Source: Candidatus Protoclostridium gallicola (lineage in GTDB: Bacteria; Bacillota; Clostridia; Christensenellales; Pumilibacteraceae). From it: a stretch of DNA of 64,000 nucleotides. The stretch covers positions 248,001-312,000 of the forward strand of contig CAJFLE010000001.1 in assembly GCA_904387375.1 (NCBI GenBank), read 5' to 3'. Below are positions 33,662-42,269 of this stretch, piece after piece (within the stretch, counting starts at the first letter, position 1; each line of letters opens with the position of its first letter). A program made the translations under genes and the position numbers. A model generated the notes under the pieces. That model was not told the DNA's origin. It did no database searches and was given only the letters and a program-made list of their open reading frames with translations.

Positions 33662-34443
33662 TTTTTCTCCCTGGGCGCGTCTCCGCCCGACTTGCGCGCC
33701 CGTTTCTCTGCTTTCGCGGCAGCCTTGGCGGCGCGCTTCGCCGCTTTTATGCGTTTCTTTTCCAGCTTAAATTCCTTTCTGTATGTTCCGGCAGCCATAA
33801 TCCCGCCGAGATATGTCTTTGCGCTTTCGAGCGCGTCGCGCACCGCGCCGCCGAAAGAAGCGATGGTATCTGCCGAAATTCTGCCCTCCGGGGGATATAT
33901 CGGCGGCCCTACGTAGACATAATTTTTCCGGAAAAATTTCGGTTTGCGATATATGTATACCGGAACGACGGGCACCTTGGCCTGCAAGGCGAACAGTGCC
34001 GTGCCGTTTTTGAATTGCAGCATATCCGCATCTTCGTCGCGGTTACGCGTGCCTTCCGGGAAAAGTCCGACGACTTCGCCGCGGTTAAGTATCTTCACTA
34101 CTTTTCTTATCGTTGACAAGTCAGGCTTTTCTCTGTTTACCGCCACGACTCCGAGCTTCGGGAACAGCCAGCGGCAGAACGCGGAATTATAATGCTCTTC
34201 TTTCGCCACGAAATGGCGGTACTTCGGAACCGCGAGAAAAGAAAGCGGAACGTCCTTCGCGCTGCGGTGATTGAATGCGAGAATATAGCCTCCGCTTTGC
34301 GGAAGATGTTCGAGTCCGAGGGCTTTCCCGGGAAAGAATATTTTGAGCAGCACGTAAAAAGTGTGGTAAAAGAAATTGTACCACGCCATATAGTTGCACT
34401 CTTTATCGATATATTTTCTGTACTTGTCCCTGATTTCGGCCAT
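33658..34443 (-). CDS. plsC: 1-acyl-sn-glycerol-3-phosphate acyltransferase (PlsC family)
   Basis: The 261-residue protein has the acyltransferase block I motif NHRSAKD (H-x4-D) near residue 77, VAVNREKPD, block III FPEGTRNRDE and block IV VPVVPVYIYR. It esterifies the sn-2 position of lysophosphatidate in phospholipid synthesis at the inner membrane face. The C-terminus is a basic Lys/Ala/Arg-rich run of about 35 residues (KKRIKAAKRAAKAAAKAEKR), longer than usual, probably a membrane contact. It is coupled to ispH-S1 by a 4-nt overlap. Confidence 0.9.
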   Translation of the reverse strand: MAEIRDKYRKYIDKECNYMAWYNFFYHTFYVLLKIFFPGKALGLEHLPQSGGYILAFNHRSAKDVPLSFLAVPKYRHFVAKEEHYNSAFCRWLFPKLGVVAVNREKPDLSTIRKVVKILNRGEVVGLFPEGTRNRDEDADMLQFKNGTALFALQAKVPVVPVYIYRKPKFFRKNYVYVGPPIYPPEGRISADTIASFGGAVRDALESAKTYLGGIMAAGTYRKEFKLEKKRIKAAKRAAKAAAKAEKRARKSGGDAPREKN

Positions 34444-34452
34444 TAGGCATTA

Positions 34453-35121
34453 TTACCCGTTCACAATCCGTATGATTTTTTCGGCGACCTCTTCGGGCGA
34501 AAGCTCGTCCGAATTTATTTCAACGGCGTCTTCCGCCTTGCGGAGCGGAGCCGTCTCTCTCGTAGAGTCGCGCCTGTCGCGCTCCTCTATATCCGCCCGC
34601 ACTTTTTCAAAAACCACGTTCTGTCCTTTTTGTACAAGTTCATTATAACGCCTTCTCGCGCGTATGTCAACGGAAGCGGTCAAAAAAATCTTATATTTTG
34701 CGTCAGGCAGCACATGCGTTCCTATATCCCTGCCGTCAAGTACCGAAGAATGTCCTGCGGCAATGCTGCGCTGCAAACCGAGCAAAGCCGCTCTGACCGA
34801 CGGCAGCGCCGAAAATCTGCTCCCGTAGCCGGACACGAAATCCTGCCTGATCTGCTCCGAAACGTCTTCTCCGTCAAGATACACGCGCTGCCTGCCCGTA
34901 GCGGGATCGCAATCGACGGTTACGGACACTCCGCGCAGCAGTTCGGCTACGGTTTTATCGTCTTCGGGCCAGCCGTCCCGGTACGCTTTGAGTCCAATCG
35001 CACGATAAAGCGCGCCGGTATCGAGATACATAATGCCGAGTTTTTCCGCCAACATTTTGGCTATCGTGCTCTTTCCCGCGCCGGACGGTCCGTCTATGGC
35101 GATGTTGTAATGTCCTTTCAT
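34453..35121 (-). CDS. cmk: Cytidylate kinase
   Basis: The 222-residue protein begins NIAIDGPSGAGKST, the Cmk P-loop, and has YLDTGALYRA and the later DGRDIGTHVLPDAKYKIFLTAS motif that binds CMP. It phosphorylates CMP and dCMP. The order aroH-cmk-plsC-ispH-S1 is common in Clostridia. The start overlaps aroH by 4 nt. Confidence 0.96.
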   Translation of the reverse strand: MKGHYNIAIDGPSGAGKSTIAKMLAEKLGIMYLDTGALYRAIGLKAYRDGWPEDDKTVAELLRGVSVTVDCDPATGRQRVYLDGEDVSEQIRQDFVSGYGSRFSALPSVRAALLGLQRSIAAGHSSVLDGRDIGTHVLPDAKYKIFLTASVDIRARRRYNELVQKGQNVVFEKVRADIEERDRRDSTRETAPLRKAEDAVEINSDELSPEEVAEKIIRIVNG

Positions 35122-35477
35122 TGCGCAAGATCCTTTCTGAGTTCCTTAGCCCCGCCGAGATAGACGTGTGAAGCGGTCGCGCCGTCGTCGTCGGACGTGA
35201 CGGTAACGAGTGCGCGTATGCACAGCTTCAACGCACCGTCGATTTCCGGTTCCTTGCACGAGAATATCGGGGCGGGCATTACGCCCGATTCACGCACGGC
35301 TCTCGCCGGATAAAACGAACGTATGTCTTCGGTCGTCGACATGACTATGCTGACGACGTCTTTTATCTCAGGGTTCTTTTCCTTTATCTTTCTTATGAGC
35401 TCCACCGACGCTTCGGTTATTTCCTCCTCGGTGTCCGCGTCGACCGTTATCGCTCCCCTTATTGCATATACCCTCAT
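35118..35477 (-). CDS. aroH: Monofunctional chorismate mutase, AroH class
   Basis: The start MRVYAIRGAIT overlaps the upstream flavoprotein by 4 nt and gives 119 residues, the AroH length. Active-site residues of the Bacillus enzyme are visible: Arg in AIRGA, Glu in CKEPEIDGA, Arg in LCIRALV, and Tyr and Arg in HVYLGGAKELRKDL. It converts chorismate to prephenate for Phe and Tyr synthesis. No other shikimate genes are nearby. Confidence 0.9.
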   Translation of the reverse strand: MRVYAIRGAITVDADTEEEITEASVELIRKIKEKNPEIKDVVSIVMSTTEDIRSFYPARAVRESGVMPAPIFSCKEPEIDGALKLCIRALVTVTSDDDGATASHVYLGGAKELRKDLAQ

Positions 35478-36691
35478 TGCCGTTCTCCCGCGGCGATTCC
35501 GGCCGCTCTTCCGCTCGCAAACGCACATTGCAGATTGTATCCGCCCGTGAGCGCGTCGACGTCGAGCACTTCCCCGGCAAAATACAACCCTTTCACGAGT
35601 TTGCTTTCCATAGTTTTCGGATTGATTTCCTTCAGCTCCACTCCTCCGGAGGTTACGATCGCTCCGTTAATGTCGGCCAGACCTTTTATCGTAAACGCCA
35701 GATTCTTGACGGAAAACCCGAGCGCAAAACGCTGCTCGCGCGTGACCGAATGACCTTTGAGCGAACCGCTCAGTCCGCATTGCGCCAGAACGTAAGGAAT
35801 CACTGCTTTGGGCAGCAGCCCGGGCAGTATGTTGGCCAGATCCTTGTTGGAAAATTCCGCGAAATCGCCGGCAAGTCTGGTATCCAGCGTTTCGGGCGAC
35901 AGCGCCGGCTTGAAATCGACGAGCAATGTTTCTCCGGCAATCCGACACCGGTTGATCCGGCTGCTGAGCGTAAGAATTATGGGGCCGCTGACGCCGCTGT
36001 CGGTAAAAAGCATTTCGCCGAATTCGGAGTACGTTTTGCCGTCCGTTTTAACCGAAGCACGCACGTTCCTCAGCGACAGTCCTTCAAGCGGGCTGACGTT
36101 TGTCGTAAGCTCCATTGCCGACAGTGCGGGAACGGTCGGAACTATCGTATGTCCAAACTGCCGCGCGATACGGTAACCGTCGCCCGTAGAACCCGTAGAC
36201 CGATAACTCAGCCCGCCGGTGGCGACGATTAGACGGTCGAACTCGAACTTTCCGCCCGAAGTCGCCACATAAAAAACTCCGCCGCGGTTTTCTATACTTT
36301 CGACTTCGGTATTCAACCTTACGTCGACTTTGTTCCGTTCCAGTGCCGAAGCAAACGCTTTTATGACATCGCTCGCCTTGTCCGATGCCGGAAACACACG
36401 ATTGCCGCGTTCGGTTTTGGTGCGTACGCCGTGTTCTGCAAGAAACTCCATAAGCGAAGGAGGCGGAAACGCGGTAAGCGAACTCATCATGAACTTGCTT
36501 CCGCGTATCACGGAGGGAAAAAATTCGTACAGCGCGCAGTTGTTGGTAACGTTGCAGCGCCCCTTGCCCGTTATGTATACTTTTTTACCGAGTTTTTCGT
36601 TCTTTTCCAGCAGCGTGACGGAATCGGCCGCGCAGAACGCAGCCGCCGACATACCGGCAGCGCCGCCGCCTATTATTCCCACGCGCATCAC
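35474..36691 (-). CDS. NAD(P)/FAD-dependent oxidoreductase of the BaiN/HI0933 family
   Basis: The 405-residue flavoprotein has the FAD motif GIIGGGAAGMSAAAF, the KVYITGKGRCNVTNN signature of the HI0933-like family, LIVATGGLSYRSTGSTGDGY and the C-terminal GLYFAGEVLDVDALTGGYNLQCAFASG. The family includes BaiN of bile-acid reduction and flavoproteins of unknown role; in Clostridia it is a standard member of the rluB-cmk cluster, so a housekeeping role is more likely than bile-acid metabolism. It overlaps both surE and aroH by 4 nt. Confidence 0.88.
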   Translation of the reverse strand: MMRVGIIGGGAAGMSAAAFCAADSVTLLEKNEKLGKKVYITGKGRCNVTNNCALYEFFPSVIRGSKFMMSSLTAFPPPSLMEFLAEHGVRTKTERGNRVFPASDKASDVIKAFASALERNKVDVRLNTEVESIENRGGVFYVATSGGKFEFDRLIVATGGLSYRSTGSTGDGYRIARQFGHTIVPTVPALSAMELTTNVSPLEGLSLRNVRASVKTDGKTYSEFGEMLFTDSGVSGPIILTLSSRINRCRIAGETLLVDFKPALSPETLDTRLAGDFAEFSNKDLANILPGLLPKAVIPYVLAQCGLSGSLKGHSVTREQRFALGFSVKNLAFTIKGLADINGAIVTSGGVELKEINPKTMESKLVKGLYFAGEVLDVDALTGGYNLQCAFASGRAAGIAAGERQ

Positions 36692-37425
36692 AGTCCGATC
36701 CTTTTCATTTTATCGAGAAACGCATAGTCGTTTCTGTCCAGCGTTACGGGAGAAACGGTCACGTAGCCGTTTTCTATCTGAATAACATCCGTATCTTCGT
36801 CCATACCGTCGCGGACGGGATACCCGCCGATTTTCAGCGCGCGCTCGCCCGCCTCGGTATAAGAGTCGGAGTATCGGTTGATTCCGACGCCGACGATTTT
36901 TATGCCCTTATGTTTCATGCGCGGGTAATTTATGTTGAGCGCGGTATAAGGCGGAAGCCCGAAGGAAAGCAGCCTGTCCAGATTATCCGCCAGCATCTCG
37001 GCGGCGTAAGCATAGCCGTCCGTAAACGACGGATCGGTATTGCTTACCGCTATGGACTGAAAACCGAGATATGCGCCTTCGAGCGCCGCGCTGACCGTGC
37101 CGCTGTATATTACTTCGCTGCCTATGTTCGCGCCTTCGTTTATTCCAGAGATCACAAGATCGGGAGGGCTGTCTTTCAGAAAATACAGCGCTGCAAGCTT
37201 GACGCAGTCCGCAGGCGTACCGTCAGCTGCAATGCGCATTATGCATCCTTCCGGATCGAGCGACGAGTACGTAACCGGCGCGTGCAACGAAATGCCGTGC
37301 CCCGCGGCCGAACGCTGTGACGAAGGAGCAACGACCGCAACTTCATGACTGCGTCGCAGCACTGACGCAAGGGTGCGGATACCTACGGAATCCGCACCGT
37401 CGTCGTTGGTCAGAAGTATCCTCAT
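36688..37425 (-). CDS. surE: 5'/3'-nucleotidase SurE
   Basis: The 245-residue protein begins MRILLTNDDGADSVGI, the SurE metal-binding signature, with GTPADCVKLA, SGINEGANIGSEVIYSGTVSAALEG and LNINYP motifs following. SurE removes phosphate from nucleoside monophosphates and acts on short polyphosphate in some species. It sits between oadA and the BaiN-like gene with 4-nt overlaps on both sides. Confidence 0.95.
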   Translation of the reverse strand: MRILLTNDDGADSVGIRTLASVLRRSHEVAVVAPSSQRSAAGHGISLHAPVTYSSLDPEGCIMRIAADGTPADCVKLAALYFLKDSPPDLVISGINEGANIGSEVIYSGTVSAALEGAYLGFQSIAVSNTDPSFTDGYAYAAEMLADNLDRLLSFGLPPYTALNINYPRMKHKGIKIVGVGINRYSDSYTEAGERALKIGGYPVRDGMDEDTDVIQIENGYVTVSPVTLDRNDYAFLDKMKRIGL

Positions 37426-38822
37426 ACGGGATGAACTTTATTCTTGTCGTCGTATACGGACATATCCACGCCGTGCTTTCTCGCATAACGCGCCTTGAAG
37501 AAAGGCATGGACACCTGCGGGAACAGCGCGTACGTAAGCACGTCCTCTTCCTGCTCGTAATATTTTCCGAGTTCGTCGCGCAGCTTGTCGAGTTCGGGAG
37601 GAAGATCGTGCGGGCTGTATTTGATCGGTTTTTCGTCGCCGAGTATCTTTTTGATCGCTTCGGGATTGGGCGCGACGGGAAGTTTTCCGTATTCGCCTCT
37701 CGCTACGCCCTTGGTTTCCTTGGTGACCATCTTGTAGCGCTCGCCGCAGATGACGTTGAGCACCGCCTGCGTGCCGACGATCTGGCTGGACGGCGTCACG
37801 AGGGGCGGATAACCGAGGTCGGCTCTGACTCTCGGAACTTCCTGCAGTACCTCCTCAAGCTTTTCGCTCTTTCCCTGTTCCTTGAGCTGGTTGATAAGGT
37901 TGGAAAGCATGCCGCCCGGCACCTGATATATAAGCGCGTTGACGTCCACTTTGAGCACCTTGTCGCTGAGGAATCCGTCCTTCTTCAATCTGTCTGCCAC
38001 TCCGCGGAAATATACCGTGATTTCATTGAGCTTTTTAAGATCTATGCCGGTATCGTAATCGGTGCCCTGCAGAGTCGCTACGAGCGATTCCGTAGCGGGC
38101 TGGCTGGTACCGTTGCCGAGAGGCGACAGCGCGGTATCCACAATGTCGCAGCCTGCCTCGATTGCTTTGAGGTTGGTCATGTCGCCGGTGCCGGCGGTAT
38201 TGTGCGTATGCAGATGAATGGGCATATCCACTTTTTCTTTGAGCGTACTCACCAGCCGATACGCATCGTAAGGCAGCAGCAGGTTGGCCATATCTTTAAT
38301 GCAAAGTATGTCCGCCCCCATTGCTTTGAGCTCTTTCGCAAGCTTGACGTAATATTCGTCGTTATATACCGGACCGGTGGTATACGACAGCGCCGCCTCG
38401 ACGGTACCTCCGGCCTCTTTTGTTGCGTCTATGGCCGTTTTAAGGTTGTTTATATCGTTGAGCGCGTCGAATATTCTGAGCACGTCGATACCGTTTCTGA
38501 CGGTAAGTTCGCAGAACTTGCGTACGACATCGTCGCTGTAATGGCGGTAGCCGAGCAGGTTCTGTCCGCGGAGCAGCATCTGCAGCTTGGTGTTCGGAAT
38601 GGCTTTTCTGAGCGAGCGCAGTCTGTCCCACGGATCCTCGCCGAGGAATCTTATGCAGGAATCGAAAGTAGCGCCGCCCCACGCCTCCAGCGCGTAATAG
38701 CCGACTTTGTCCAGTTTGTCCGCGATGGGCAGCATTTCGTCCAGCCGCATTCTCGTGGCGGCCTGCGACTGATGCGCGTCGCGGAGTATGGTTTCCATTA
38801 TCTTTACAGGTCTTTTAGCCAT
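37422..38822 (-). CDS. oadA: Oxaloacetate decarboxylase alpha-type carboxyltransferase subunit
   Basis: The 466-residue TIM-barrel carboxyltransferase has ILRDAHQSQAATRM, the carbamylated-Lys motif CIKDMANLL and zinc ligands HLHTHN, followed by the PYC_OADA domain (PGGMLSNLINQLKEQ). The biotinyl domain is absent from this chain and is encoded separately two genes upstream. It removes CO2 from oxaloacetate (or a related 2-oxo acid) and passes it to carrier biotin, which the OadB subunit discharges while exporting Na+. The long operon continues directly into surE. Confidence 0.92.
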   Translation of the reverse strand: MAKRPVKIMETILRDAHQSQAATRMRLDEMLPIADKLDKVGYYALEAWGGATFDSCIRFLGEDPWDRLRSLRKAIPNTKLQMLLRGQNLLGYRHYSDDVVRKFCELTVRNGIDVLRIFDALNDINNLKTAIDATKEAGGTVEAALSYTTGPVYNDEYYVKLAKELKAMGADILCIKDMANLLLPYDAYRLVSTLKEKVDMPIHLHTHNTAGTGDMTNLKAIEAGCDIVDTALSPLGNGTSQPATESLVATLQGTDYDTGIDLKKLNEITVYFRGVADRLKKDGFLSDKVLKVDVNALIYQVPGGMLSNLINQLKEQGKSEKLEEVLQEVPRVRADLGYPPLVTPSSQIVGTQAVLNVICGERYKMVTKETKGVARGEYGKLPVAPNPEAIKKILGDEKPIKYSPHDLPPELDKLRDELGKYYEQEEDVLTYALFPQVSMPFFKARYARKHGVDMSVYDDKNKVHPV

Positions 38823-38841
38823 AAATAATCACCTCCGGCTG

Positions 38842-40044
38842 TCAGCCGAACATTGCTATCAGTATACCCGCGGCGACGGCGGAGCCGATGACCCCCGCCA
38901 CATTGGGTCCCATTGCGTGCATGAGCAGATAGTTGTCCGGGACTTCCTTCTGCCCTTCTATCTGCGATACGCGCGCCGCCATCGGCACTGCGGACACGCC
39001 GGCGCTGCCGATGAGCGGATTGATCTTTTCTTTGAGGAAAAGGTTCATGAACTTTGCTATGAGCACGCCGCCCGCCGTACCGAAAGCGAATGCGGTCAGA
39101 CCAAGCAGTATTATAAACAGCGTGTTCGGGTTAAGGAATACCTCTCCGTACGCTTTGAAACCGACGCATGATCCGAGAAGTATGGTAATGACGTTGCACA
39201 GCCCGTTGCTTGCCGTCTGCGCCAGTCTGTCCGTCACGAGACACTCTTTCAGAAGGTTGCCGAGCATCAGCATTCCGAGAAGAGGTATAGCCGACGGCAA
39301 CAATAAACCGCACAGTACGATGACGACTATGGGGAAAACTATTTTTTCCGTACGCGATACGTTGCGAAGCTGCTTCATCTTTATGCGGCGCTCTTCCTTG
39401 GTCGTCAGCAGTTTCATGATCGGCGGCTGTATTGCCGGAATGAGCGCCATATACGAATATGCCGCTATGGCTATCGCACCCAGCGAATCGGTCTGTCCGA
39501 GCACCGTCGTGACATATATAGCGGTAGGTCCGTCCGCGCCGCCGATAATGGCGACCGAAGCGGCGAGCGCCGCGCTGTCGAACGCCAGGAAGCCGAGAGC
39601 CAGGGCGACGAAAATACCGAGCTGAGCTCCCGCGCCGAGAAGCAGACTCTTCGGGTTTGCGATAAGCGGACCGAAGTCCGTCATCGCGCCTATGCCGAGG
39701 AAGATGAGCGGCGGGAATATGACCCACTCGACGCCTTTGGACAGATAGTAAAACAGACCGCCGGTGCGCACGTAAGTCGCTTCATATCCCAAAAGCGCGC
39801 CGTTGTCGTCAAATTCTTCGGTATATGTCGTCAACGGCGACTCGTACAGTACGTCATGCGCTCCCGGAATATTGGCAAGCAGCATACCGAACGCTATAGG
39901 CACGAGCAGCAGCGGTTCGAATTTCCGAGCGATCGCAAGGTAGAACAGCACAAAAGATATCAGCAGCATGACGTAGTTCTGCCACGTCGATGACGCAAAT
40001 CCCGTGCTTTCCCACAGCGAAAGCATCATTTCTCCGAGATCCAT
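38842..40044 (-). CDS. oadB: Sodium-ion-translocating decarboxylase beta subunit
   Basis: The 400-residue membrane protein of about ten helices has the OadB features GGADGPTAIYVT (the essential Asp), PLIFLGIGAMTDFGPLI, and the conserved tail NPLIGSAGVSAVPMAARV with LLMHAMGPNVAGVIGSAVAAG. It decarboxylates carboxybiotin and pumps Na+ outward, giving an anaerobe a sodium gradient. It lies between oadA and the biotin carrier, as in the usual membrane decarboxylase clusters. Confidence 0.95.
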   Translation of the reverse strand: MDLGEMMLSLWESTGFASSTWQNYVMLLISFVLFYLAIARKFEPLLLVPIAFGMLLANIPGAHDVLYESPLTTYTEEFDDNGALLGYEATYVRTGGLFYYLSKGVEWVIFPPLIFLGIGAMTDFGPLIANPKSLLLGAGAQLGIFVALALGFLAFDSAALAASVAIIGGADGPTAIYVTTVLGQTDSLGAIAIAAYSYMALIPAIQPPIMKLLTTKEERRIKMKQLRNVSRTEKIVFPIVVIVLCGLLLPSAIPLLGMLMLGNLLKECLVTDRLAQTASNGLCNVITILLGSCVGFKAYGEVFLNPNTLFIILLGLTAFAFGTAGGVLIAKFMNLFLKEKINPLIGSAGVSAVPMAARVSQIEGQKEVPDNYLLMHAMGPNVAGVIGSAVAAGILIAMFG

Positions 40045-40062
40045 TTTAAGGTACCTCCGGAA

Positions 40063-40434
40063 TTACTTTACGTAGGCAAGAACCGTGTCGGTTTCCACGC
40101 TGTCGCCCACTGCGACGGCATAAGATACCACGCCGTCGGCGGAAGCGACAATATCGTTTTCCATTTTCATCGCTTCGAGCACGACTATGGGTTGACCCGC
40201 CTTGACTGCGGTTCCCTCCGCGACGACAAGCTTTCTGACCACGCCGGGCATGGGAGACTTTACGGGAGTTCCGCCTGCGGGAGCGGACGCTGCGGCGGCT
40301 TTGTTCGCCGCAGGCGCGGGAGCCGCTTCCTTTACTGCGGGAGCAGGCGCAGCGACAGGCGTTATAGCGCCGCCTACCTCTTCCACTTCTACCGAATAAG
40401 ATTTTCCGTTTACGGAAACGTTGAACTTACGCAT
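40063..40434 (-). CDS. Biotin carrier subunit of the membrane decarboxylase
   Basis: The 123-residue protein has an N-terminal strand (KFNVSVNGKSYSVEVEEV), an Ala/Pro-rich flexible linker (residues about 28-55) and a C-terminal biotinyl domain with VLEAMKMEND, where the Lys is biotinylated. It carries CO2 between the soluble carboxyltransferase(s) and OadB. The separate carrier protein resembles GcdC/MmdC. Confidence 0.93.
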   Translation of the reverse strand: MRKFNVSVNGKSYSVEVEEVGGAITPVAAPAPAVKEAAPAPAANKAAAASAPAGGTPVKSPMPGVVRKLVVAEGTAVKAGQPIVVLEAMKMENDIVASADGVVSYAVAVGDSVETDTVLAYVK

Positions 40435-40452
40435 TGTATCTGATTTCCTCCG

Positions 40453-40797
40453 TTATATTTTTTTGATGGATCTTATGACGAACGGCACAGGTTCGTCGCA
40501 CTCGTCCTCGTGTGACGCGGCTTTTTCGGACTCGTATATCGCGGCGATTGCCGCCGTTATAGCCGCAACGATTTCTCCGTCGCTTTCGGGCTGTCCTTCC
40601 GTCTGCGCGGCAGGATCAGCCGTTTCGGGCCTACGCCGTTTCATTCCGGCCGCGGCCTTTTCCGCGGCGCCGAATCCTTTGGAAAACAGCATCAGGATGA
40701 GCACCAGCACTATAAGCACGGCGATGACGATGACAAAGCCGAGCACGCACAGCAACGCCACTTCGCCTGCGTTGTAACCTTCCACTATCGAAAGCAT
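40453..40797 (-). CDS. oadG: OadG-family gamma subunit
   Basis: The 114-residue protein has a single N-terminal membrane helix (ALLCVLGFVIVIAVLIVLVLILMLF), a polar linker and a C-terminal GEIVAAITAAIAAIYE plus VPFVIRSIKKI, the pattern of OadG/MmdD subunits that tether the decarboxylase complex. The gene is 4 nt downstream of the mmdA-like gene. Confidence 0.85.
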   Translation of the reverse strand: MLSIVEGYNAGEVALLCVLGFVIVIAVLIVLVLILMLFSKGFGAAEKAAAGMKRRRPETADPAAQTEGQPESDGEIVAAITAAIAAIYESEKAASHEDECDEPVPFVIRSIKKI

Positions 40798-40800
40798 GGC

Positions 40801-42156
40801 TCACCCCTTCGCCGCGACGCGAAGCGCGGCAATAAGATACTGTCTTGTATGCGCGGGCAGCAGCACGGTATCGAAATGTCCTTTTTCGGCGGCCTTGACC
40901 GCGGAATTATCTTCCGCATATACCTCGGCGAACTTTGCTTCGATTTTTTCCTGATCCTTTGCCTTCGCGATATCGTCGCCGTACAGCATACGCGCCGCCG
41001 CAGCGGATTCGAGAGGAGTCACGGACGCGCAGTCCCATGCCATCGTATAATCATACGACGATTTCGATGCGAATATCGAATAAGCCGCTCCCACGGCTTC
41101 TCCGCAGACAAGCGCTATTTTCGGTACCTGCACGTTGCCGTAAGCGTATATCATATCGCTCACGTTGCGCATGAGGCAGCACTGCTCCTGATGAGAGTCC
41201 ACTACAATGCCCGTACTCGATACGAGGTTAACGACGGGTATGCCGAAACTGCTTGCGGTATTGAGAAAATCGGTTATTTTGGACGCGCCTTTCGCCGTCA
41301 GCTTACCGTCCACTCCGATAACCGCTGTCGTCACGCCGCAAAGCCTTGCGAACGCCGTGACAACATTGTCGGCTATGCCGCCGCGAATTTCCACAACCGA
41401 ACCGGCGTCGAACGCTTCTGCCAGTACGTCGCGTACAGAAGACGACGCGGTAAGTTTTTTGCATACTCTGTTGGGATCGTCCGCGGTGTCCTGCACGGGC
41501 GAAGAAAGATCGCCCAGCACTTTGATAAGCAATTCCCTGAGCTCGCCGTCGCCGCCCACTATATTCGTGACGGCGCCGCTCTTCTCGTAATGCGTTTTCG
41601 CGGACGAACAGTCTCCGCCGGCAGCCGACAGCAGAAGCGGACTTGCCGTCGCAATCTGAGCCTTGTCGTAGGCAATAAACAGATCTGAAAGGCCGGAAAG
41701 GTAAGAAAGCATGCCGTAATTGCGGCCTTTCACTACCGTGATTACCGGCACGCTTCCGTATGCCTCGGCATAGCCGTCCAGGATCAGACCGTAGCCGTAC
41801 AGCGCGCCCACGCCTTCGAGCACTCTCGCGCCGGCTGTGTCAATCAATGAGACCAACGGCAGACCGGATTCTACGGCGCGGTCAATAAGACGCCGTATTT
41901 TTTCGGCGCCTCTGAGGGAGATCCCTCCGTCGAAAACGTCTGGATTGTCGGCGAATACTGCGACATCCACGCCGCCTATCGACGCGAGTCCGCACATCAC
42001 GCCTTCTCCCCTTATCTCGCCGAGTTCGTCTGATCCGCCCATGAACGCGTCAAGTTCGACGAAAGAAGCCTCGTCCACGATCGCATTCACGGTCGCGCGA
42101 ACCTTTTTCGTCGCCTTGTCATACGAATTCAGCATGTTCTTGTATTCGGAACCCAT
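40801..42156 (-). CDS. MmdA/12S-type acyl-CoA carboxyltransferase subunit
   Basis: The 451-residue protein has the two crotonase-like halves of the biotin-dependent carboxyltransferase family: SLIDTAGARVLEGVGALYGYG in the first and VCGEAVGAAYSIFASKSSYDYTMAW in the second. It is shorter than methylmalonyl-CoA decarboxylase alpha (about 510). This chain normally handles an acyl-CoA substrate, whereas OadA in the same operon handles a 2-oxo acid. With one biotin carrier and OadB, the complex may decarboxylate two substrates or transfer CO2 between them. It is the first gene of the long operon. Confidence 0.85.
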   Translation of the reverse strand: MGSEYKNMLNSYDKATKKVRATVNAIVDEASFVELDAFMGGSDELGEIRGEGVMCGLASIGGVDVAVFADNPDVFDGGISLRGAEKIRRLIDRAVESGLPLVSLIDTAGARVLEGVGALYGYGLILDGYAEAYGSVPVITVVKGRNYGMLSYLSGLSDLFIAYDKAQIATASPLLLSAAGGDCSSAKTHYEKSGAVTNIVGGDGELRELLIKVLGDLSSPVQDTADDPNRVCKKLTASSSVRDVLAEAFDAGSVVEIRGGIADNVVTAFARLCGVTTAVIGVDGKLTAKGASKITDFLNTASSFGIPVVNLVSSTGIVVDSHQEQCCLMRNVSDMIYAYGNVQVPKIALVCGEAVGAAYSIFASKSSYDYTMAWDCASVTPLESAAAARMLYGDDIAKAKDQEKIEAKFAEVYAEDNSAVKAAEKGHFDTVLLPAHTRQYLIAALRVAAKG

Positions 42157-42210
42157 CTTGTCTGATTACCTCCGGGTTTATGATTTCTGGAAAATAATGT
42201 ATTTACACAA

Positions 42211-42239
42211 ATTATACACCAAAAGAAAATGAAAAACAA
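42211..42239 (-). promoter_or_regulatory. Sigma-A-type promoter of the mmdA-oadG-oadB-oadA operon
   Basis: Minus strand TTGTTT, 17-nt spacer, TATAAT, about 55 nt before the mmdA-like ATG; a GGAGG precedes the start by 12 nt. Confidence 0.65.
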
Positions 42240-42269
42240 GCAATAATCTGCCGTTTTTCAATTTTGCGT

